From: Rhodococcus sp. NBC_00297 | Lineage (GTDB): Bacteria; Actinomycetota; Actinomycetes; Mycobacteriales; Mycobacteriaceae | NCBI RefSeq assembly: GCF_036173065.1 | Contig: NZ_CP108041.1 | Location: 3,971,001-4,035,000, forward strand | Length of the DNA stretch: 64,000 bases | Direction of reading: 5' to 3' | Shown: piece by piece, positions 47,223 through 57,552 of the stretch | Numbering within the stretch: the stretch's first letter is position 1 | Layout of the letters: the number at the start of each line of letters is the position of its first letter | Notes under the pieces: model-generated | Told to the model about the DNA's origin: nothing | The model's input: only the letters and a program-made list of their open reading frames with translations | Database searches by the model: none | Translations under genes and position numbers: made by a program

Positions 47223-49148
47223 CTAGAGCCGAACCGGGTACGTGGGTTCGGCGATGGCCGGCACGATGCGCTTCTCGACGAAGATGCCGTGCCACACCAT
47301 GAAGATGAGCACGGTCCACAACCGGCGGCTGTGATCGCTGCGTCCCTCGCGGTGGTCGTTCAGCATGCGGGTGATCGCGGCCTTGTCGAGCAGGTGATCG
47401 GTCTGGGAATCGGCGATCTGCTGGTGCGCCCAGTCGAAGAGCTCGGTGCCCCGCAGCCAATGCCGAAGCGGCACAGGGAAACCCAGCTTCGCGCGGTTGA
47501 GCACATGATCGGGCACGATGCCGTCGAGTGCTTTGCGTAGCGCGTACTTCGTCGTCGACTTCGTGATCTTCTGCTCCAGCGGCAACTGCTCCGCCACCCG
47601 GAACACCTCGTTGTCGAGGAACGGCACGCGCAACTCCAACGAGTTGGCCATCGTGATCTTGTCGGCCTTCACCAGGATGTCGCCGCGCAGCCACGTGAAC
47701 AGGTCCAGATGCTGCATCCGCGCCACCGGGTCCCAGCCGGCGGACTGGGCGTAGATCGGCGCCGTCACGTCCTGGTGGGTCCACTCGGGCCGGAACTCGC
47801 GCAACACCGACCGCAACTGCGCATCGTTGAAGCTGCGCGCATTGCCGTAGTAGCGCTCCTCCAGGCTCATCGACCCGCGGTGCAGGAGACTCTTGCCGCG
47901 GGTGCCCTCCGGGATGCGCTCACTCAGTCGACCGGCGGCGCGTCGCAGGGAGGGTGGCAGCTTCTCGAACGGTGCGAGCGACAACGGCTCCCGGTAGATG
48001 GTGTATCCGCCGAACAACTCGTCCGCACCCTCGCCCGACAGCACCACCTTGACGTGCTTCCGTGCTTCCTTGGCGACGAAGTAGAGCGGCACCAGCGCCG
48101 GGTCCGCCACCGGATCGTCGAGATACCAGACGATCTCGGGGATCGCCGCGGCGAACTCCTCGGGCCCGACGACCTTGATGACGTGCTTGGCGCCGATCGC
48201 AGCGGCCGACTCGGCCGCGACGTCCACCTCGGAGTAGCCCTCACGCTCGAAACCGGTGGTGAAGGTGACCAGATCCGGGTTGTGCCGCATGGCGAGCGCG
48301 GCGATCGCCGTGGAGTCGATGCCGCCGGACAGGAACGAGCCGACGGTGACGTCGGCACGCATGTGCTTGGCGACGGAGTCCTCGAGCGCCTCGGCGATCT
48401 CGCGGTAGCGCGCCGCCTCGGTGCCCGACGGGACGGGACGCACCGGGAACGTCGGCCGGAAGTAGCGAGTGACGGTCGGCTCGGAGCCGGGAGTCAGGCG
48501 AGCGGTGCAGCCGGACTCCAGGCGACGAATGCCCGCGTGGAGCGTCTCGGGTTCCGGCACGTACTGCAGCACCGTGTAGTGCTCCAGGGCGCGGGGGTCG
48601 AGCTCGTCGGACACGCCCAACGACTCGAGGAGTTCGAGAATGCTCTTCTTCTCGCTCGCGAACGCGGTGCCCGCGGCGCCCGTCGAGTAGAACAGCGGCT
48701 TGATGCCGAACGGGTCACGCGCGAGGAACAGTTCCCGCTTCTCGGTGTCCCACAGCGCGAAGGCGAACATGCCCCGCAGGCGTCGAACGGCATCGTCGCC
48801 CCAGAAGTGGAACGCGGCGAGAATGGCCTCGCCGTCACCCTCGGTGGCGAACGTCGCGCCGTGCTCGCGTGCCAACGTCTCGCGCAGTTCGAGGTAGTTG
48901 TAGATCTCGCCGTTGAACACCAGCGCGTAGCGCTCCGGACTCTCCGCGGGACCCCAGCGGAGCGGCTGGTGCGAGTGCTCGATGTCGATGATCGAGAGCC
49001 GGTTGAAGCCCAGCGCCAGATCGTCGTCGTGCCACGTTCCCGGCTCGTCCGGCCCGCGGTGTCGCATGCAGTGCGACGCGTGGCCGACGGCATCGACGAC
49101 ATCTTCCGCGGATGCGTTCGACGTCAGCAGTCCCAGCAGTCCACACAC
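47223..49148 (-). CDS. asnB: Asparagine synthetase (glutamine-hydrolysing)
   Basis: This 641-residue enzyme has the N-terminal Ntn glutaminase domain with nucleophile Cys2 (after the GTG start: MCGLLGLLTS), RHRGPDEPG and LVFNGEIYNY, followed by the synthetase domain with the PP-loop SFLSGGIDSTAIA and GEGADELFGGY. It makes asparagine, although relatives amidate cell-wall diaminopimelate (LtsA in corynebacteria), and the length and position match Rv2201, an LtsA-type protein. Cell-wall amidation is therefore a real alternative. It is divergent from ctaC. Confidence 0.92.
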   Translation of the reverse strand: MCGLLGLLTSNASAEDVVDAVGHASHCMRHRGPDEPGTWHDDDLALGFNRLSIIDIEHSHQPLRWGPAESPERYALVFNGEIYNYLELRETLAREHGATFATEGDGEAILAAFHFWGDDAVRRLRGMFAFALWDTEKRELFLARDPFGIKPLFYSTGAAGTAFASEKKSILELLESLGVSDELDPRALEHYTVLQYVPEPETLHAGIRRLESGCTARLTPGSEPTVTRYFRPTFPVRPVPSGTEAARYREIAEALEDSVAKHMRADVTVGSFLSGGIDSTAIAALAMRHNPDLVTFTTGFEREGYSEVDVAAESAAAIGAKHVIKVVGPEEFAAAIPEIVWYLDDPVADPALVPLYFVAKEARKHVKVVLSGEGADELFGGYTIYREPLSLAPFEKLPPSLRRAAGRLSERIPEGTRGKSLLHRGSMSLEERYYGNARSFNDAQLRSVLREFRPEWTHQDVTAPIYAQSAGWDPVARMQHLDLFTWLRGDILVKADKITMANSLELRVPFLDNEVFRVAEQLPLEQKITKSTTKYALRKALDGIVPDHVLNRAKLGFPVPLRHWLRGTELFDWAHQQIADSQTDHLLDKAAITRMLNDHREGRSDHSRRLWTVLIFMVWHGIFVEKRIVPAIAEPTYPVRL

Positions 49149-49344
49149 GGTCGGTACGCCTCGTTTCGTTCGGGTGTCGGCCCGGTAGCGGGCCTGGTCA
49201 CAGGCGTCGCCGGGACCTCGACGGCCCGACGCGCATCGGTCCGAGTATGCCGCAGTGCGGCGGGAACGCCGAAGTGACCGGCCGGGCCCGGTGTCGCCAC
49301 CCAACTCGCACCCGACCCGACACGAGAACCGAGCCCGCTTTGGT

Positions 49345-49374
49345 CTACGCTGCGTAGTACACGAGTACCTCGTG
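49345..49374. promoter_or_regulatory. Paired palindromes upstream of ctaC
   Basis: CTACGC-T-GCGTAG (49345-49357) is followed at once by CACGAG-TAC-CTCGTG (49360-49374), about 70-95 bases upstream of ctaC in the region divergent to asnB. They may be operators or part of the ctaC leader. Confidence 0.35.
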
Positions 49375-49440
49375 CGTGTGAGCGACTTCGGTGGCTCGTC
49401 CGGACGGTTCTCGTACTCTCCATCTGGCAATCAGGAAGGC

Positions 49441-50490
49441 GTGATCGTGGCGCAGCGTGGTGGTGGATCCGGTCGTCGGACGACACGACGAGTCGGATTG
49501 GTGGCCTCTCTTGCAGTGGCCGCCGTGGTGCTGTCGGGCTGCGGCATCGACAATTCCGTACTTCGATTCGGATGGCCGTCGGGCGTCACGCCGCAGGCCG
49601 AGCGGATGCGCGAGCTGTGGACGTGGTCCGTCATCGCGGCGCTCATCATGGGCGTCATCGTGTGGGGCCTGACCTTCTGGACGGTGGCGTTCCACCGCAA
49701 GAAGAAGGACTCGCCGGAGTTCCCGCGCCAGACCGCGTACAACGTCCCGCTCGAGCTGTTCTACACGGCCGTGCCGTTCGTCATCATCGCCGTCCTCTTC
49801 TACTTCACGGTCGTTGTGCAGAACTACGTCCAGGAGAAGCAGGACAACCCCGACGTGGTCGTCGACGTCACCGCGTTCCAGTGGAACTGGAAGTTCGGCT
49901 ACCGCACCGTCGACCTCAAGGACGGGCAGCCGCTGTACGACGGCACCGACCAGGAGCGCGAGCAGGCAGCAGAGGAGGCCGGCACCCCCGAGGGTGAGGA
50001 GCCGGGCCCGCTGTTCGGCCGCGAGAAGTCGGACCAGTCGTACCTGCACTACAACGAGGTCGAGACCGTCGGCTCCAGCTCCGAGGTCCCGATCCTCGTG
50101 CTGCCCACCGGCAAGCGCATCGAGTTCGAGATCGCGTCCTCCGATGTCATCCACTCGTTCTGGGTTCCCGAGTTCCTGTTCAAGCGCGACGTCATGCCGA
50201 ACCCGGACGAGAACAACTCCGACAACGTGTTCCAGATCAGCGAGATCGAGCGTGAGGGTGCCTTCGTCGGGCGCTGCGCCGAGATGTGCGGCACGTACCA
50301 CGCGATGATGAACTTCGAGGTTCGCGCGGTCAGCCCCGAGGCCTTCGAGAACTACATGGCGGCGCGTCGCGACGGCCAGACCAACGCTCAGGCGCTGGAG
50401 TCCATCGGCGAAGAGCCTCGCGCGACCTCCACCTCGCCGTTCAACACCGACCGCACCGTCAAGGCTGCGACCGTGGCAGAAGGAAACTGA
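49441..50490 (+). CDS. ctaC: Cytochrome c oxidase subunit II
   Basis: This 349-residue lipoprotein has lipobox VVLSGCG, two membrane helices (about residues 60-85 and 100-125) and a periplasmic CuA domain with its ligands in VIHSFWVPEF and GRCAEMCGTYHAMM (two Cys, Glu, two His, Met). It receives electrons from the diheme cytochrome of the bcc complex and passes them to subunit I. An insertion of acidic residues (YDGTDQEREQAAEEAG...) before the CuA site is typical of actinobacteria. AGGAAGG sets the GTG at 49441. Subunit I (ctaD) is not in the window. Confidence 0.95.
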   Translation: MIVAQRGGGSGRRTTRRVGLVASLAVAAVVLSGCGIDNSVLRFGWPSGVTPQAERMRELWTWSVIAALIMGVIVWGLTFWTVAFHRKKKDSPEFPRQTAYNVPLELFYTAVPFVIIAVLFYFTVVVQNYVQEKQDNPDVVVDVTAFQWNWKFGYRTVDLKDGQPLYDGTDQEREQAAEEAGTPEGEEPGPLFGREKSDQSYLHYNEVETVGSSSEVPILVLPTGKRIEFEIASSDVIHSFWVPEFLFKRDVMPNPDENNSDNVFQISEIEREGAFVGRCAEMCGTYHAMMNFEVRAVSPEAFENYMAARRDGQTNAQALESIGEEPRATSTSPFNTDRTVKAATVAEGN

Positions 50491-50496
50491 CATCTC

Positions 50497-50913
50497 ATGA
50501 AGATCGAAGCGAAACTCTTCGAGATCCTGACCGGGTTCTTCATCCTCGTCGGAATCCTCTACGGCGTGTTCACCGGCTTCTCGCGGACCGGCATCGAGTG
50601 GGCCGGCCTCACCGCCATCGCCCTCTCGGCGGGCCTGACGCTGATCGTCGGAACGTACTTCCGGTTCGTCGCTCGTCGACTGGACACCCGTCCCGAGGAC
50701 TACGACGACGCGGAGATCGCCGACGGTTCAGGCGACCTGGGCTTCTTCAGCCCCGGTAGCTTCTGGCCCATCATCCTCGCCGGATGCGCCGCCTTCATGG
50801 CCCTGGCGTTCGCGTTCTACGAGCCCTGGATGCTCGCGGTCGGCGCCCTCGCCATCATCGCCGCCGCAGCCGGACTGGTCTTCGAATACCACGTGGGACC
50901 CGAGAAGCACTGA
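50497..50913 (+). CDS. ctaF: Cytochrome c oxidase subunit IV (actinobacterial)
   Basis: This 138-residue protein has four membrane helices and the actinobacterial subunit IV pattern MKIEAKLFEILTGFFILV, a short charged loop (RRLDTRPEDYDDAEIADGSG), then FSPGSFWPIILAG. It lies 6 bases after ctaC, as in mycobacteria, and is a small structural subunit of the aa3 oxidase within the bcc-aa3 supercomplex. Confidence 0.93.
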   Translation: MKIEAKLFEILTGFFILVGILYGVFTGFSRTGIEWAGLTAIALSAGLTLIVGTYFRFVARRLDTRPEDYDDAEIADGSGDLGFFSPGSFWPIILAGCAAFMALAFAFYEPWMLAVGALAIIAAAAGLVFEYHVGPEKH

Positions 50914-50925
50914 CACGGCTCCACC

Positions 50926-50960
50926 CCGAACGCCCCCGGCCTGTGGTCGGGGGCGTTCGG
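50926..50960 (+). terminator. Terminator of ctaC-ctaF
   Basis: A perfect 13-bp stem, CCGAACGCCCCCG with CGGGGGCGTTCGG and a 9-base loop, lies 13 bases past ctaF. Confidence 0.75.
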
Positions 50961-51127
50961 CGTCGGTGCGGTAGGATTGCGCCCTCCTGGTGGGCTTCTC
51001 GCGCCTCCGGTGTTCCCGCACCCACGCTGCGTCGTCGCACGTCGCCTTGCCGAGCAATACGCATGCGTGACGCGAGGAAGGGTGCGGAGACTGGGGCCCA
51101 GCCGGCCGCTCGCGCGATGATGACGAC

Positions 51128-52015
51128 GTGTTCGAGAACTTCGACGAATCGATGATCGAGGTCGAGGCCGCGTCGATCCTCACCCGGCACTGCGGCGCGG
51201 GCGATCTCCCCGTGCTGTTGCTGCACGGGCACCCGCGTACGTCGGCGACGTGGCACCGTGTCGCCCCCCTGCTGGTCGACGCAGGACATACGGTCGTCTG
51301 CCCGGACTTGCGCGGGTGCGGCCGCTCGCAGGGCCCGGCGCCGACACCCGACCACTCCGCACACTCGAAGCGGGCGATGGCCTCGGACATGGTGCAGGTG
51401 ATGGCCGCACTCGGGCACCGACGCTTCGCCGTGGTCGGTCACGACCGTGGAAGTTACGTGGCCCTGCGCCTGTCCCTCGACCACCCGAGCCTCGTGGCCG
51501 CGCTGTCCCTGCTCGACTGCATCCCCGTCAGCGAGCACCTCGACCGGGCGGACAGTCGATTCGCGACCCGATGGTGGCACTGGTTCTTCTACGCCCAGCC
51601 CGACCTCCCCGAGCGCGCCATCACTGCCGATCCCTCTTCGTGGTACCGCGGCGATCCGGCCTTCATGGGAGTGGAGAACCACCGTGAGTGGCTGACGGCG
51701 ATCCACGATCCCGATGTCGTACGCGCGATGCTCGAGGACTACCGAGCGGGACTCACTGTCGACGCTGACCACGAACGCGCCGACCGAGCGCAGGGGAGGA
51801 CGTTGGCCGTGCCGGTGCAGGTGCTGTGGTCCACACGGGACGACCTCGAGGAGTTGTACGGCGACCCGTTGACCATCTGGCGTGCGTGGGCGCCGGGCGT
51901 CGTCGGGCACGGCATCGATTCGGGACACCACATGGCCGAGCAGGCCCCGCACCACCTCGTCGACGCGCTGCTGCCGTTCCTCGCCTCGGCGGAGCGGTGG
52001 GATTCAGTGCAGTAG
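51128..52015 (+). CDS. Alpha/beta hydrolase, haloacetate-dehalogenase-like
   Basis: This 295-residue protein follows the fluoroacetate dehalogenase (RPA1163-type) pattern: LLLHGHPRTSATWH, nucleophile Asp106 with Arg107 in GHDRGSY, the halide-site pair HW in WWHWFFYAQPDLPE, EDYRAG with the halide Tyr, DPLTIWRAWA, and catalytic His in SGHHMAEQAP. The second carboxylate-binding Arg of fluoroacetate dehalogenases is replaced by Tyr110, so the substrate may not be a haloacetate; an epoxide or ester is possible. It is not part of the corresponding M. tuberculosis region, so it is probably a lineage insertion. No good ribosome binding site is seen before the GTG. Confidence 0.78.
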   Translation: MFENFDESMIEVEAASILTRHCGAGDLPVLLLHGHPRTSATWHRVAPLLVDAGHTVVCPDLRGCGRSQGPAPTPDHSAHSKRAMASDMVQVMAALGHRRFAVVGHDRGSYVALRLSLDHPSLVAALSLLDCIPVSEHLDRADSRFATRWWHWFFYAQPDLPERAITADPSSWYRGDPAFMGVENHREWLTAIHDPDVVRAMLEDYRAGLTVDADHERADRAQGRTLAVPVQVLWSTRDDLEELYGDPLTIWRAWAPGVVGHGIDSGHHMAEQAPHHLVDALLPFLASAERWDSVQ

Positions 52016-52065
52016 CCCGCGCTCCACACGGTCCAGTGCACCGGATCTGCTGGGGCGGGGTGTTC

Positions 52066-52104
52066 GTGTGCAGTGATCCGCGGTGGGCGCGGATCACTGC
52101 ACAC
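52066..52104. repeat. Perfect 17-bp inverted repeat
   Basis: GTGTGCAGTGATCCGCG (52066-52082) and its exact reverse complement (52088-52104) flank a 5-base loop between convergent genes. It is separate from the terminator 115 bases further on and has no T run. Confidence 0.85.
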
Positions 52105-52219
52105 AAGAGTGGTGGGTGGCATCCCGATCCGCCGGCGCGGATCTCGGACTGCGCTGACACCCCGCCTCGCCGAGCGACGACGGGTGCGGGAACGAGCGGT
52201 GGGGGAGGGGACAGACGAG

Positions 52220-52251
52220 AAGAGGCGCCACCCGAGTGGGTGGCGCCTCTT
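52220..52251. terminator. Bidirectional terminator after qcrB
   Basis: A perfect 14-bp stem (AAGAGGCGCCACCC with its complement) and a 4-base loop, 19 bases past the qcrB stop on the minus strand and usable in both directions. Confidence 0.85.
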
Positions 52252-52270
52252 CTACCGTTCAGCGGGTCGC

Positions 52271-53959
52271 TCAGTGCCCGTTGGACTCCGGTCCGTGACC
52301 GTTGCCGTTGGACGAGCCGTTGCCGTTCGAGTGCCCGTTGCCCTGCGACAGGATCTTCGCCTGGTAGGTGCGGAGCATGGTGAGCTGATCGTGCTCACCC
52401 TCGTGCGACAGACGCTCGTGCAGCCGGTGCTCCTCGTCCGAGTCCGGAGTGAAGATGCTGCCCGAGCCGGGCTTGCCGGCGGAACCGAGCTTGTTCATCT
52501 TCTTCGGGATCGCAGCACCCTGGTACTCGAGCGGGATCGGGTGGCCGTGATCGTCGACCGGGCCGAGGGGCTGGTGGATCTCGACGTAGGCGCCGTGGGG
52601 CAGACGCTTGATGACACCCGTCTCGATGCCGTGCTCGAGCACCTGGCGATCGCTGCGCTGGAGACCGATGCAGAAGCGGTAGGTCAGCAGGTAGACGATC
52701 GGAGGCAGGACCACGAGGCCGATGCGGCCGATCCAGGTCATCGCGTTCAGGGAGATCGAGAACTTGTACGCGATGATGTCGTTGACGCAGCTGAGCGTCA
52801 GGACCACGTAGAAGGCGATCGCCATGGCGCCGACCGCGGTACGCACCGGAACGTCGCGGGGACGCTGCAGCAGGTTGTGGTGAGCGTCGTCCTTGGTGAA
52901 GCGCTTCTCGATCCAGGGGTACGCGATCATGATCGCGAACACCGCACCCATGATGACGGCGACCCAGAAGACGGCCGGGATCATGTAGTTGCCGATGTAG
53001 AGCTCCCACGCGGGCCACAGTCGAGCCAGGCCGTCCGTCCACATCATGTAGAAGTCGGGCTGCGAGCCGGCCGAGACCTGCGACGGGTTGTACGGGCCCA
53101 GAGCCCACACCGGGTTGATCTGCAGTACGCCACCCATGACCGCGAGGACACCGAAGGTCATGGCGAAGAAGGCGCCGGACTTGACCGCGAAGACCGGGAG
53201 GATGCGGACACCCACCACGTTGGTCTCGGTGCGGCCGGGGCCGGGGAACTGCGTGTGCTTCTGGTACCAGACGAGCGCGAGGTGAGCTGCGATGAGCGCC
53301 AGGATGATGGCGGGCAGGAGCAGCACGTGCGCGACGTACAGGCGCGGGATGATCAGCGTGCCGGGGAAGTCACCGTTGAAGATCAGCCAGTGCATCCACG
53401 TTCCGATGACCGGGATGGAGATCGTGATGCCCGAGAAGGCGGCGCGCAGGCCGGTACCGGACAGCAGGTCGTCGGGGAGCGAGTAGCCGAAGAAGCCCTC
53501 GAACATCGCCAGGATGAGCAGCAGCGAGCCGATGACCCAGTTCGCCTCACGCGGGCGACGGAACGCACCGGTGAAGAAGATGCGCATCATGTGCACGATG
53601 ATCGAGCAGGCGAACAGCAGAGCTGCCCAGTGGTGGATCTGGCGGATGAACAGACCGCCGCGCACCTCGAAGGACAGGTCCAGCGTGGTGGCGTACGCCT
53701 TGGTCATCTCGACACCGCGCAGGGGAGCGTAGGCGCCCTGGTAGGTGGTCTCCGTCATGGAGGGGTCGTAGAAGAGGGTCAAGTACGTACCGGACAGCAG
53801 CAGGATGACGAAGCTGTACAGCGCGATCTCGCCCAGCAGGAACGACCAGTGGGTGGGGAAGACCTTGTTGATCTGACGACGCATACCCGCTGAGAGGTGA
53901 TAGCGGGAGTCGACGTCCTCGGCTTGCTTCGCAGCGAGCGTGGCGATGGATGGACTCAT
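52271..53959 (-). CDS. qcrB: Menaquinol-cytochrome c reductase cytochrome b subunit
   Basis: This 562-residue protein is the actinobacterial long cytochrome b. It has the heme-b histidine helices ([21 protein letters not shown] and [21 protein letters not shown]), the Qo-site PDFYMMW, and eight or more helices, then a cytoplasmic tail of about 120 residues that ends in a Gly/Asn/Ser/His-rich run. It oxidises menaquinol and passes electrons to QcrA and the heme b pair. Its ATG overlaps the qcrA stop (ATGA). In mycobacteria it is the target of Q203-type inhibitors. Confidence 0.96.
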   Translation of the reverse strand: MSPSIATLAAKQAEDVDSRYHLSAGMRRQINKVFPTHWSFLLGEIALYSFVILLLSGTYLTLFYDPSMTETTYQGAYAPLRGVEMTKAYATTLDLSFEVRGGLFIRQIHHWAALLFACSIIVHMMRIFFTGAFRRPREANWVIGSLLLILAMFEGFFGYSLPDDLLSGTGLRAAFSGITISIPVIGTWMHWLIFNGDFPGTLIIPRLYVAHVLLLPAIILALIAAHLALVWYQKHTQFPGPGRTETNVVGVRILPVFAVKSGAFFAMTFGVLAVMGGVLQINPVWALGPYNPSQVSAGSQPDFYMMWTDGLARLWPAWELYIGNYMIPAVFWVAVIMGAVFAIMIAYPWIEKRFTKDDAHHNLLQRPRDVPVRTAVGAMAIAFYVVLTLSCVNDIIAYKFSISLNAMTWIGRIGLVVLPPIVYLLTYRFCIGLQRSDRQVLEHGIETGVIKRLPHGAYVEIHQPLGPVDDHGHPIPLEYQGAAIPKKMNKLGSAGKPGSGSIFTPDSDEEHRLHERLSHEGEHDQLTMLRTYQAKILSQGNGHSNGNGSSNGNGHGPESNGH

Positions 53960-55191
53960 CGTGAACCTTCCGATGACGACGCAGCAGAAGCGCTCTCCTG
54001 CTCGTGTACTCCGGCCGGACGTTCCCAGTAGGCGGGTCCGAGCGGCTCGATGAAATCGCCCGCGGCGACGAGGTAGCCCTCGTCGTTGACCGTGATGGGC
54101 AGCTGCGGAAGAGCGCGGGCGGCCGGTCCGAAGATCGGCTTGGCGTACTCCAACGCGTCGAATTGCGACTGGTGGCACGGGCACAGGATCCGGTTGGTCT
54201 GCTGCTCGTACAACGATGTGGGGCACCCGAGGTGGGTGCAGATCTTCGAGTAGGCGAAGTAGTCGCCGTAGTTGAAGCTCTCCTGGCCCTTCCGCTTGAT
54301 GGTGCGGTCGGCGTCCTCGGTACGCAGACGGATGAGCATGACCGCGTTGCGGATGCCCTTCAGTGCGTGCGAGAGCTCCTCCTCGTTTCCACGCTCCGAC
54401 TCACGGAACGGGAAGACGGTCTCCATGGCGCCGGCGTCGAGATCCTCCGGGCGGACGAGAACGATGTCGTCGACGCGTCCGGTGTAGCGACGCAGGTAGA
54501 CGGTCTCGCCCTCGTAGTTCGGCGTCCAACCCGAGACCCAGAGCGAGGACTCGTCGCCCTCGGCCCACGGGTTCTTGATCAGACCGCCGAGCGGGAGGAT
54601 CGACATGACGCCGAGCGCGCCGCCGCCGAAGACGAGGCTGCGCTTGATCATCTTGCGTCGACCCAGCGTGGAGGTGTCGAAGGAGTCGCTGAGCTCGGCG
54701 ACGACCGTCTTCTTGTCCACCTCGCTCGATCCACCGTCGTGGCGGTCCTGGATGGACACCTCTTCGGGGATGAACTTCTTGGTGAACTGCACGGCACCGA
54801 CGCCGACACCGATGATCGCGAGACCCATGGTGAGACCGATGAGCGGTGTGTACAGGCTGTACAGCCCGTAGCTGTCCTCGCCCATGCCGGCGTACTGCCA
54901 CGGCCAGAACAGGTAGATGGCGATGAAGGCCACTGCCGACACACCCGCCAGGAAGAACCAGAGGCTGACGCTGCGCTCGGCGCGCTTCTCGGCCTTGGTT
55001 CCGGGGACGGGCCAGCGTGCGCGACGGAACGCCACGTCCACGTGATCGAGGTTGGTGCCGAGTGCGACGAGCTCGTCGCGGCTCATGGCGGCCAGTTCCT
55101 CGTCCGTGTACTTGCGGTCCGGGTCGAAGCCCTCGGGGAACTTGTTCGGATCGCCGGGCACGCCGTCGTCCTTGCGGTTGTCGTCGCTCAT
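53956..55191 (-). CDS. qcrA: Menaquinol-cytochrome c reductase Rieske subunit
   Basis: This 411-residue protein has three N-terminal membrane helices, the actinobacterial form, and a C-terminal Rieske domain with the 2Fe-2S ligands in CTHLGCPT and CPCHQSQFD. It takes electrons from menaquinol at the Qo site. The ATG at 55191 was chosen because it overlaps the qcrC stop (ATGA) like the next junction; a longer frame upstream lacks support. Confidence 0.95.
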   Translation of the reverse strand: MSDDNRKDDGVPGDPNKFPEGFDPDRKYTDEELAAMSRDELVALGTNLDHVDVAFRRARWPVPGTKAEKRAERSVSLWFFLAGVSAVAFIAIYLFWPWQYAGMGEDSYGLYSLYTPLIGLTMGLAIIGVGVGAVQFTKKFIPEEVSIQDRHDGGSSEVDKKTVVAELSDSFDTSTLGRRKMIKRSLVFGGGALGVMSILPLGGLIKNPWAEGDESSLWVSGWTPNYEGETVYLRRYTGRVDDIVLVRPEDLDAGAMETVFPFRESERGNEEELSHALKGIRNAVMLIRLRTEDADRTIKRKGQESFNYGDYFAYSKICTHLGCPTSLYEQQTNRILCPCHQSQFDALEYAKPIFGPAARALPQLPITVNDEGYLVAAGDFIEPLGPAYWERPAGVHEQESASAASSSEGSR

Positions 55192-56069
55192 GACCTCACT
55201 CCGATCCACAGTGCTGCTGCGACGACCGCTCCGATGCCGACCACCCAGATGGCGATGGCTTCCGTACCGGGGCCGAAGCCGCCGAGTCCGTATCCACCGG
55301 GAGGCTGCGTCTCGGAGGAGGACTTGACGTACGCGATGATGTCTTTCTTCTCTTCGGGCGTGAGCTGGCGGTCCGAGAACTTGGGCATGTTCTGCGGGCC
55401 GGTGACCATCGCCTGGTAGATCTGCTGCTCGTTCGCCGGGTCGAGTGTGGGTGCGTACTTGCCCGAGGACAGCGCGCCGCCGCGACCGGTGAAGTTGTGG
55501 CAGGACGCGCAGTTGAGGCGGAAGAGCTCGCTGCCGCGGGCGATGTCGCCGCCACGGAGTGAGTCCTGCGCGATCTCACCGTTGTCGGTGCGCACCACCG
55601 TGGGTCCGCCGCCGTTGGCCTGGATGTAGGCGCCGAGAGCGTCGACCTGCGACTGGTTGTACTTCGGGGGCTTCCGCTCGGCCTGGGCCTCGTTGCGCGC
55701 CATCGGCATGCGACCGGAAGAGACCTGGAAGTAGACGGCTGCTTCGCCGACGCCGATGAGGGACGGTCCGCGGTCCTGGACACCCTGGAGGTTGGCGCCG
55801 TGGCACGTCACGCAGGACGTGTCGTAGATCTGCTGGCCTTCGCGCACCATGGCCGCGCTGTCTTCCTGCGCGGTGGCGACCTGGGCGTCGGGGGTGAGGG
55901 CGGCGGCGAGGAAGCCCGCGCCGACGAGACCCATGAACAGCGCCATGGCGCCACTGACCCGGCGACGGGTACGACGCTTGCGACGCGCCTTGGTCGCCGA
56001 GGCGTCCGGCGTACCGGCGGACACGACAGTGCCGTCGTCGTCGGGAGTGGCGGGGGGAGAGGAACTCAT
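55188..56069 (-). CDS. qcrC: Diheme cytochrome c subunit of the bcc complex
   Basis: This 293-residue protein has an N-terminal membrane anchor, two c-type heme sites CVTCHG and CASCHN with distal methionines further on ([17 protein letters not shown]), and a C-terminal helix. It replaces soluble cytochrome c and shuttles electrons from QcrA directly to CtaC. A ribosome binding site AAGGGA precedes the ATG. It is 78 bases after ctaE on the minus strand. Confidence 0.96.
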   Translation of the reverse strand: MSSSPPATPDDDGTVVSAGTPDASATKARRKRRTRRRVSGAMALFMGLVGAGFLAAALTPDAQVATAQEDSAAMVREGQQIYDTSCVTCHGANLQGVQDRGPSLIGVGEAAVYFQVSSGRMPMARNEAQAERKPPKYNQSQVDALGAYIQANGGGPTVVRTDNGEIAQDSLRGGDIARGSELFRLNCASCHNFTGRGGALSSGKYAPTLDPANEQQIYQAMVTGPQNMPKFSDRQLTPEEKKDIIAYVKSSSETQPPGGYGLGGFGPGTEAIAIWVVGIGAVVAAALWIGVRS

Positions 56070-56147
56070 CTGTATCCCTTGTCGTGTCGGGACGGCTTGT
56101 CGGATGCGACCGATGAGGCTGTCATCGGGTATTCGACGCCTGCTCGG

Positions 56148-56762
56148 TCAGCGGATGAAGTAGATCGTCGCGAACAGCGCGATCCAGACGATGTCGACGA
56201 AGTGCCAGTAGTACGACACGACGATGGCGGCGGTGGCCTGAGCCGGCGTGAACTTGCTGACCAGGGTGCGGGCGATCAGGAAGACGAAGGCGATCAGACC
56301 GCCGATCACGTGCAGGCCGTGGAAGCCGGTGGTGATGTAGAAGACGGAGCCGTAGACGCTGCTCGAGATCGAGGTGCCCTCGTGGACGAGGTGGTAGTAC
56401 TCGTAGCCCTGGCCGGCGACGAAGAACGCGCCCATGGCCAGAGTGATCGTGTACCAGCGACGCAGTCCGAACACGTCGCCACGCTCGGCGGCGAACACGC
56501 CCAGCTGGCAGGTGAAGGACGATGCGATGAGCACCGCGGTCACGGGGACGGCCAGCGTCAGGTTGAGCTCGGTCGGCTCCGGCGGCCACTGGCCGGGAGC
56601 GGCCTGAGCCCGCGCGACGAAATACATCGCGAAGAGGCCGGCAAAGAACATCAACTCGCTGGACAGCCACACGATGGTGCCCACGCTGACCATGTTCGGT
56701 CGGTTCAGCGAGTGGACACGCTGGGTGATGGCGGATCCCGAAGTACCTACTGCGCTCGTCAC
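56148..56762 (-). CDS. ctaE: Cytochrome c oxidase subunit III
   Basis: This 204-residue protein has five helices and the subunit III landmarks [36 protein letters not shown] and [12 protein letters not shown], with Glu and His residues typical of heme-copper oxidases. It is the first gene of ctaE-qcrC-qcrA-qcrB, an arrangement that links oxidase and bc complex expression. The GTG at 56762 has no clear ribosome binding site. Confidence 0.95.
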   Translation of the reverse strand: MTSAVGTSGSAITQRVHSLNRPNMVSVGTIVWLSSELMFFAGLFAMYFVARAQAAPGQWPPEPTELNLTLAVPVTAVLIASSFTCQLGVFAAERGDVFGLRRWYTITLAMGAFFVAGQGYEYYHLVHEGTSISSSVYGSVFYITTGFHGLHVIGGLIAFVFLIARTLVSKFTPAQATAAIVVSYYWHFVDIVWIALFATIYFIR

Positions 56763-57049
56763 ATCGAGAAGTATGACTCGTCGTAGTACGGATGGCATAG
56801 CCGGGGCGGTATTGGCGAGTCGAGCATCGTTCGCGCGCGCGTGACACAGAATGCCTCCTCGTGGTCCGGTCGGCCCGTCTTCCTGGACTTTCTGTTCAAT
56901 AGTACTCGTCTGTGCACGTCGGACCGGGTTCCGTCGACCCCCGCGCCCGTGATGTATCCCGCACGCCGGAGTCTCGACCCGAGCTTCAGACTCGATGCCT
57001 CCCGAGCGACTCCGGGACCGGTTCCGGCGGCATCTGGCACTGTCGTGAC

Positions 57050-57541
57050 ATGACTTCGGGCTCTGGTCGTGGGCGGACACGGTGGTGGCAGCGGCTGTTC
57101 GGCCGGGCGGCTCCGGAGCCCCTCGACCCCACTCGCGCGGACCTCGTCGTGGTCGCGTCGTGCTTCGACGACGTGGAGGCGTGCTCGACGACCCTCGAGC
57201 GCGCGGCGCACACGGATCCCCTCTGGTCCGCGGACGACGACGTGGTGTTGCGCCACCACCTGCTCCTCCCCGCCGATCAGATCGCCGACGCGGTGTCGGT
57301 GGCGGCGCAGGACGGTTACAGCGAGGCGACCGCAGGTCCCATGGCGCAGACTCCCGGGCATCTGCCCGGCGGTGTCTCCGACGCGACCGTCCTGGTGCTG
57401 CAGCGGGTGCAGGTGCTCGACGCGCTGCACTGCTCGCAGGAACGGTCACGGATGGCGGGGTTGGCCCAACGGCGCGACGGGGTGGTACTGGGCTGGGACG
57501 CCCTCCAACCGGCTGCCGAGGACGCATCGCCGGAGCACTAG
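57050..57541 (+). CDS. Conserved actinobacterial protein of unknown function
   Basis: This 163-residue soluble protein begins [19 protein letters not shown], a basic, tryptophan-rich leader, followed by a mixed domain with [42 protein letters not shown] and [15 protein letters not shown]. No known fold is recognised. It ends 11 bases before trpD. The region 56763-57049 upstream is non-coding and separates it from divergent ctaE. Confidence 0.7.
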   Translation: MTSGSGRGRTRWWQRLFGRAAPEPLDPTRADLVVVASCFDDVEACSTTLERAAHTDPLWSADDDVVLRHHLLLPADQIADAVSVAAQDGYSEATAGPMAQTPGHLPGGVSDATVLVLQRVQVLDALHCSQERSRMAGLAQRRDGVVLGWDALQPAAEDASPEH

Positions 57542-57552
57542 GCTTCCCGCTC

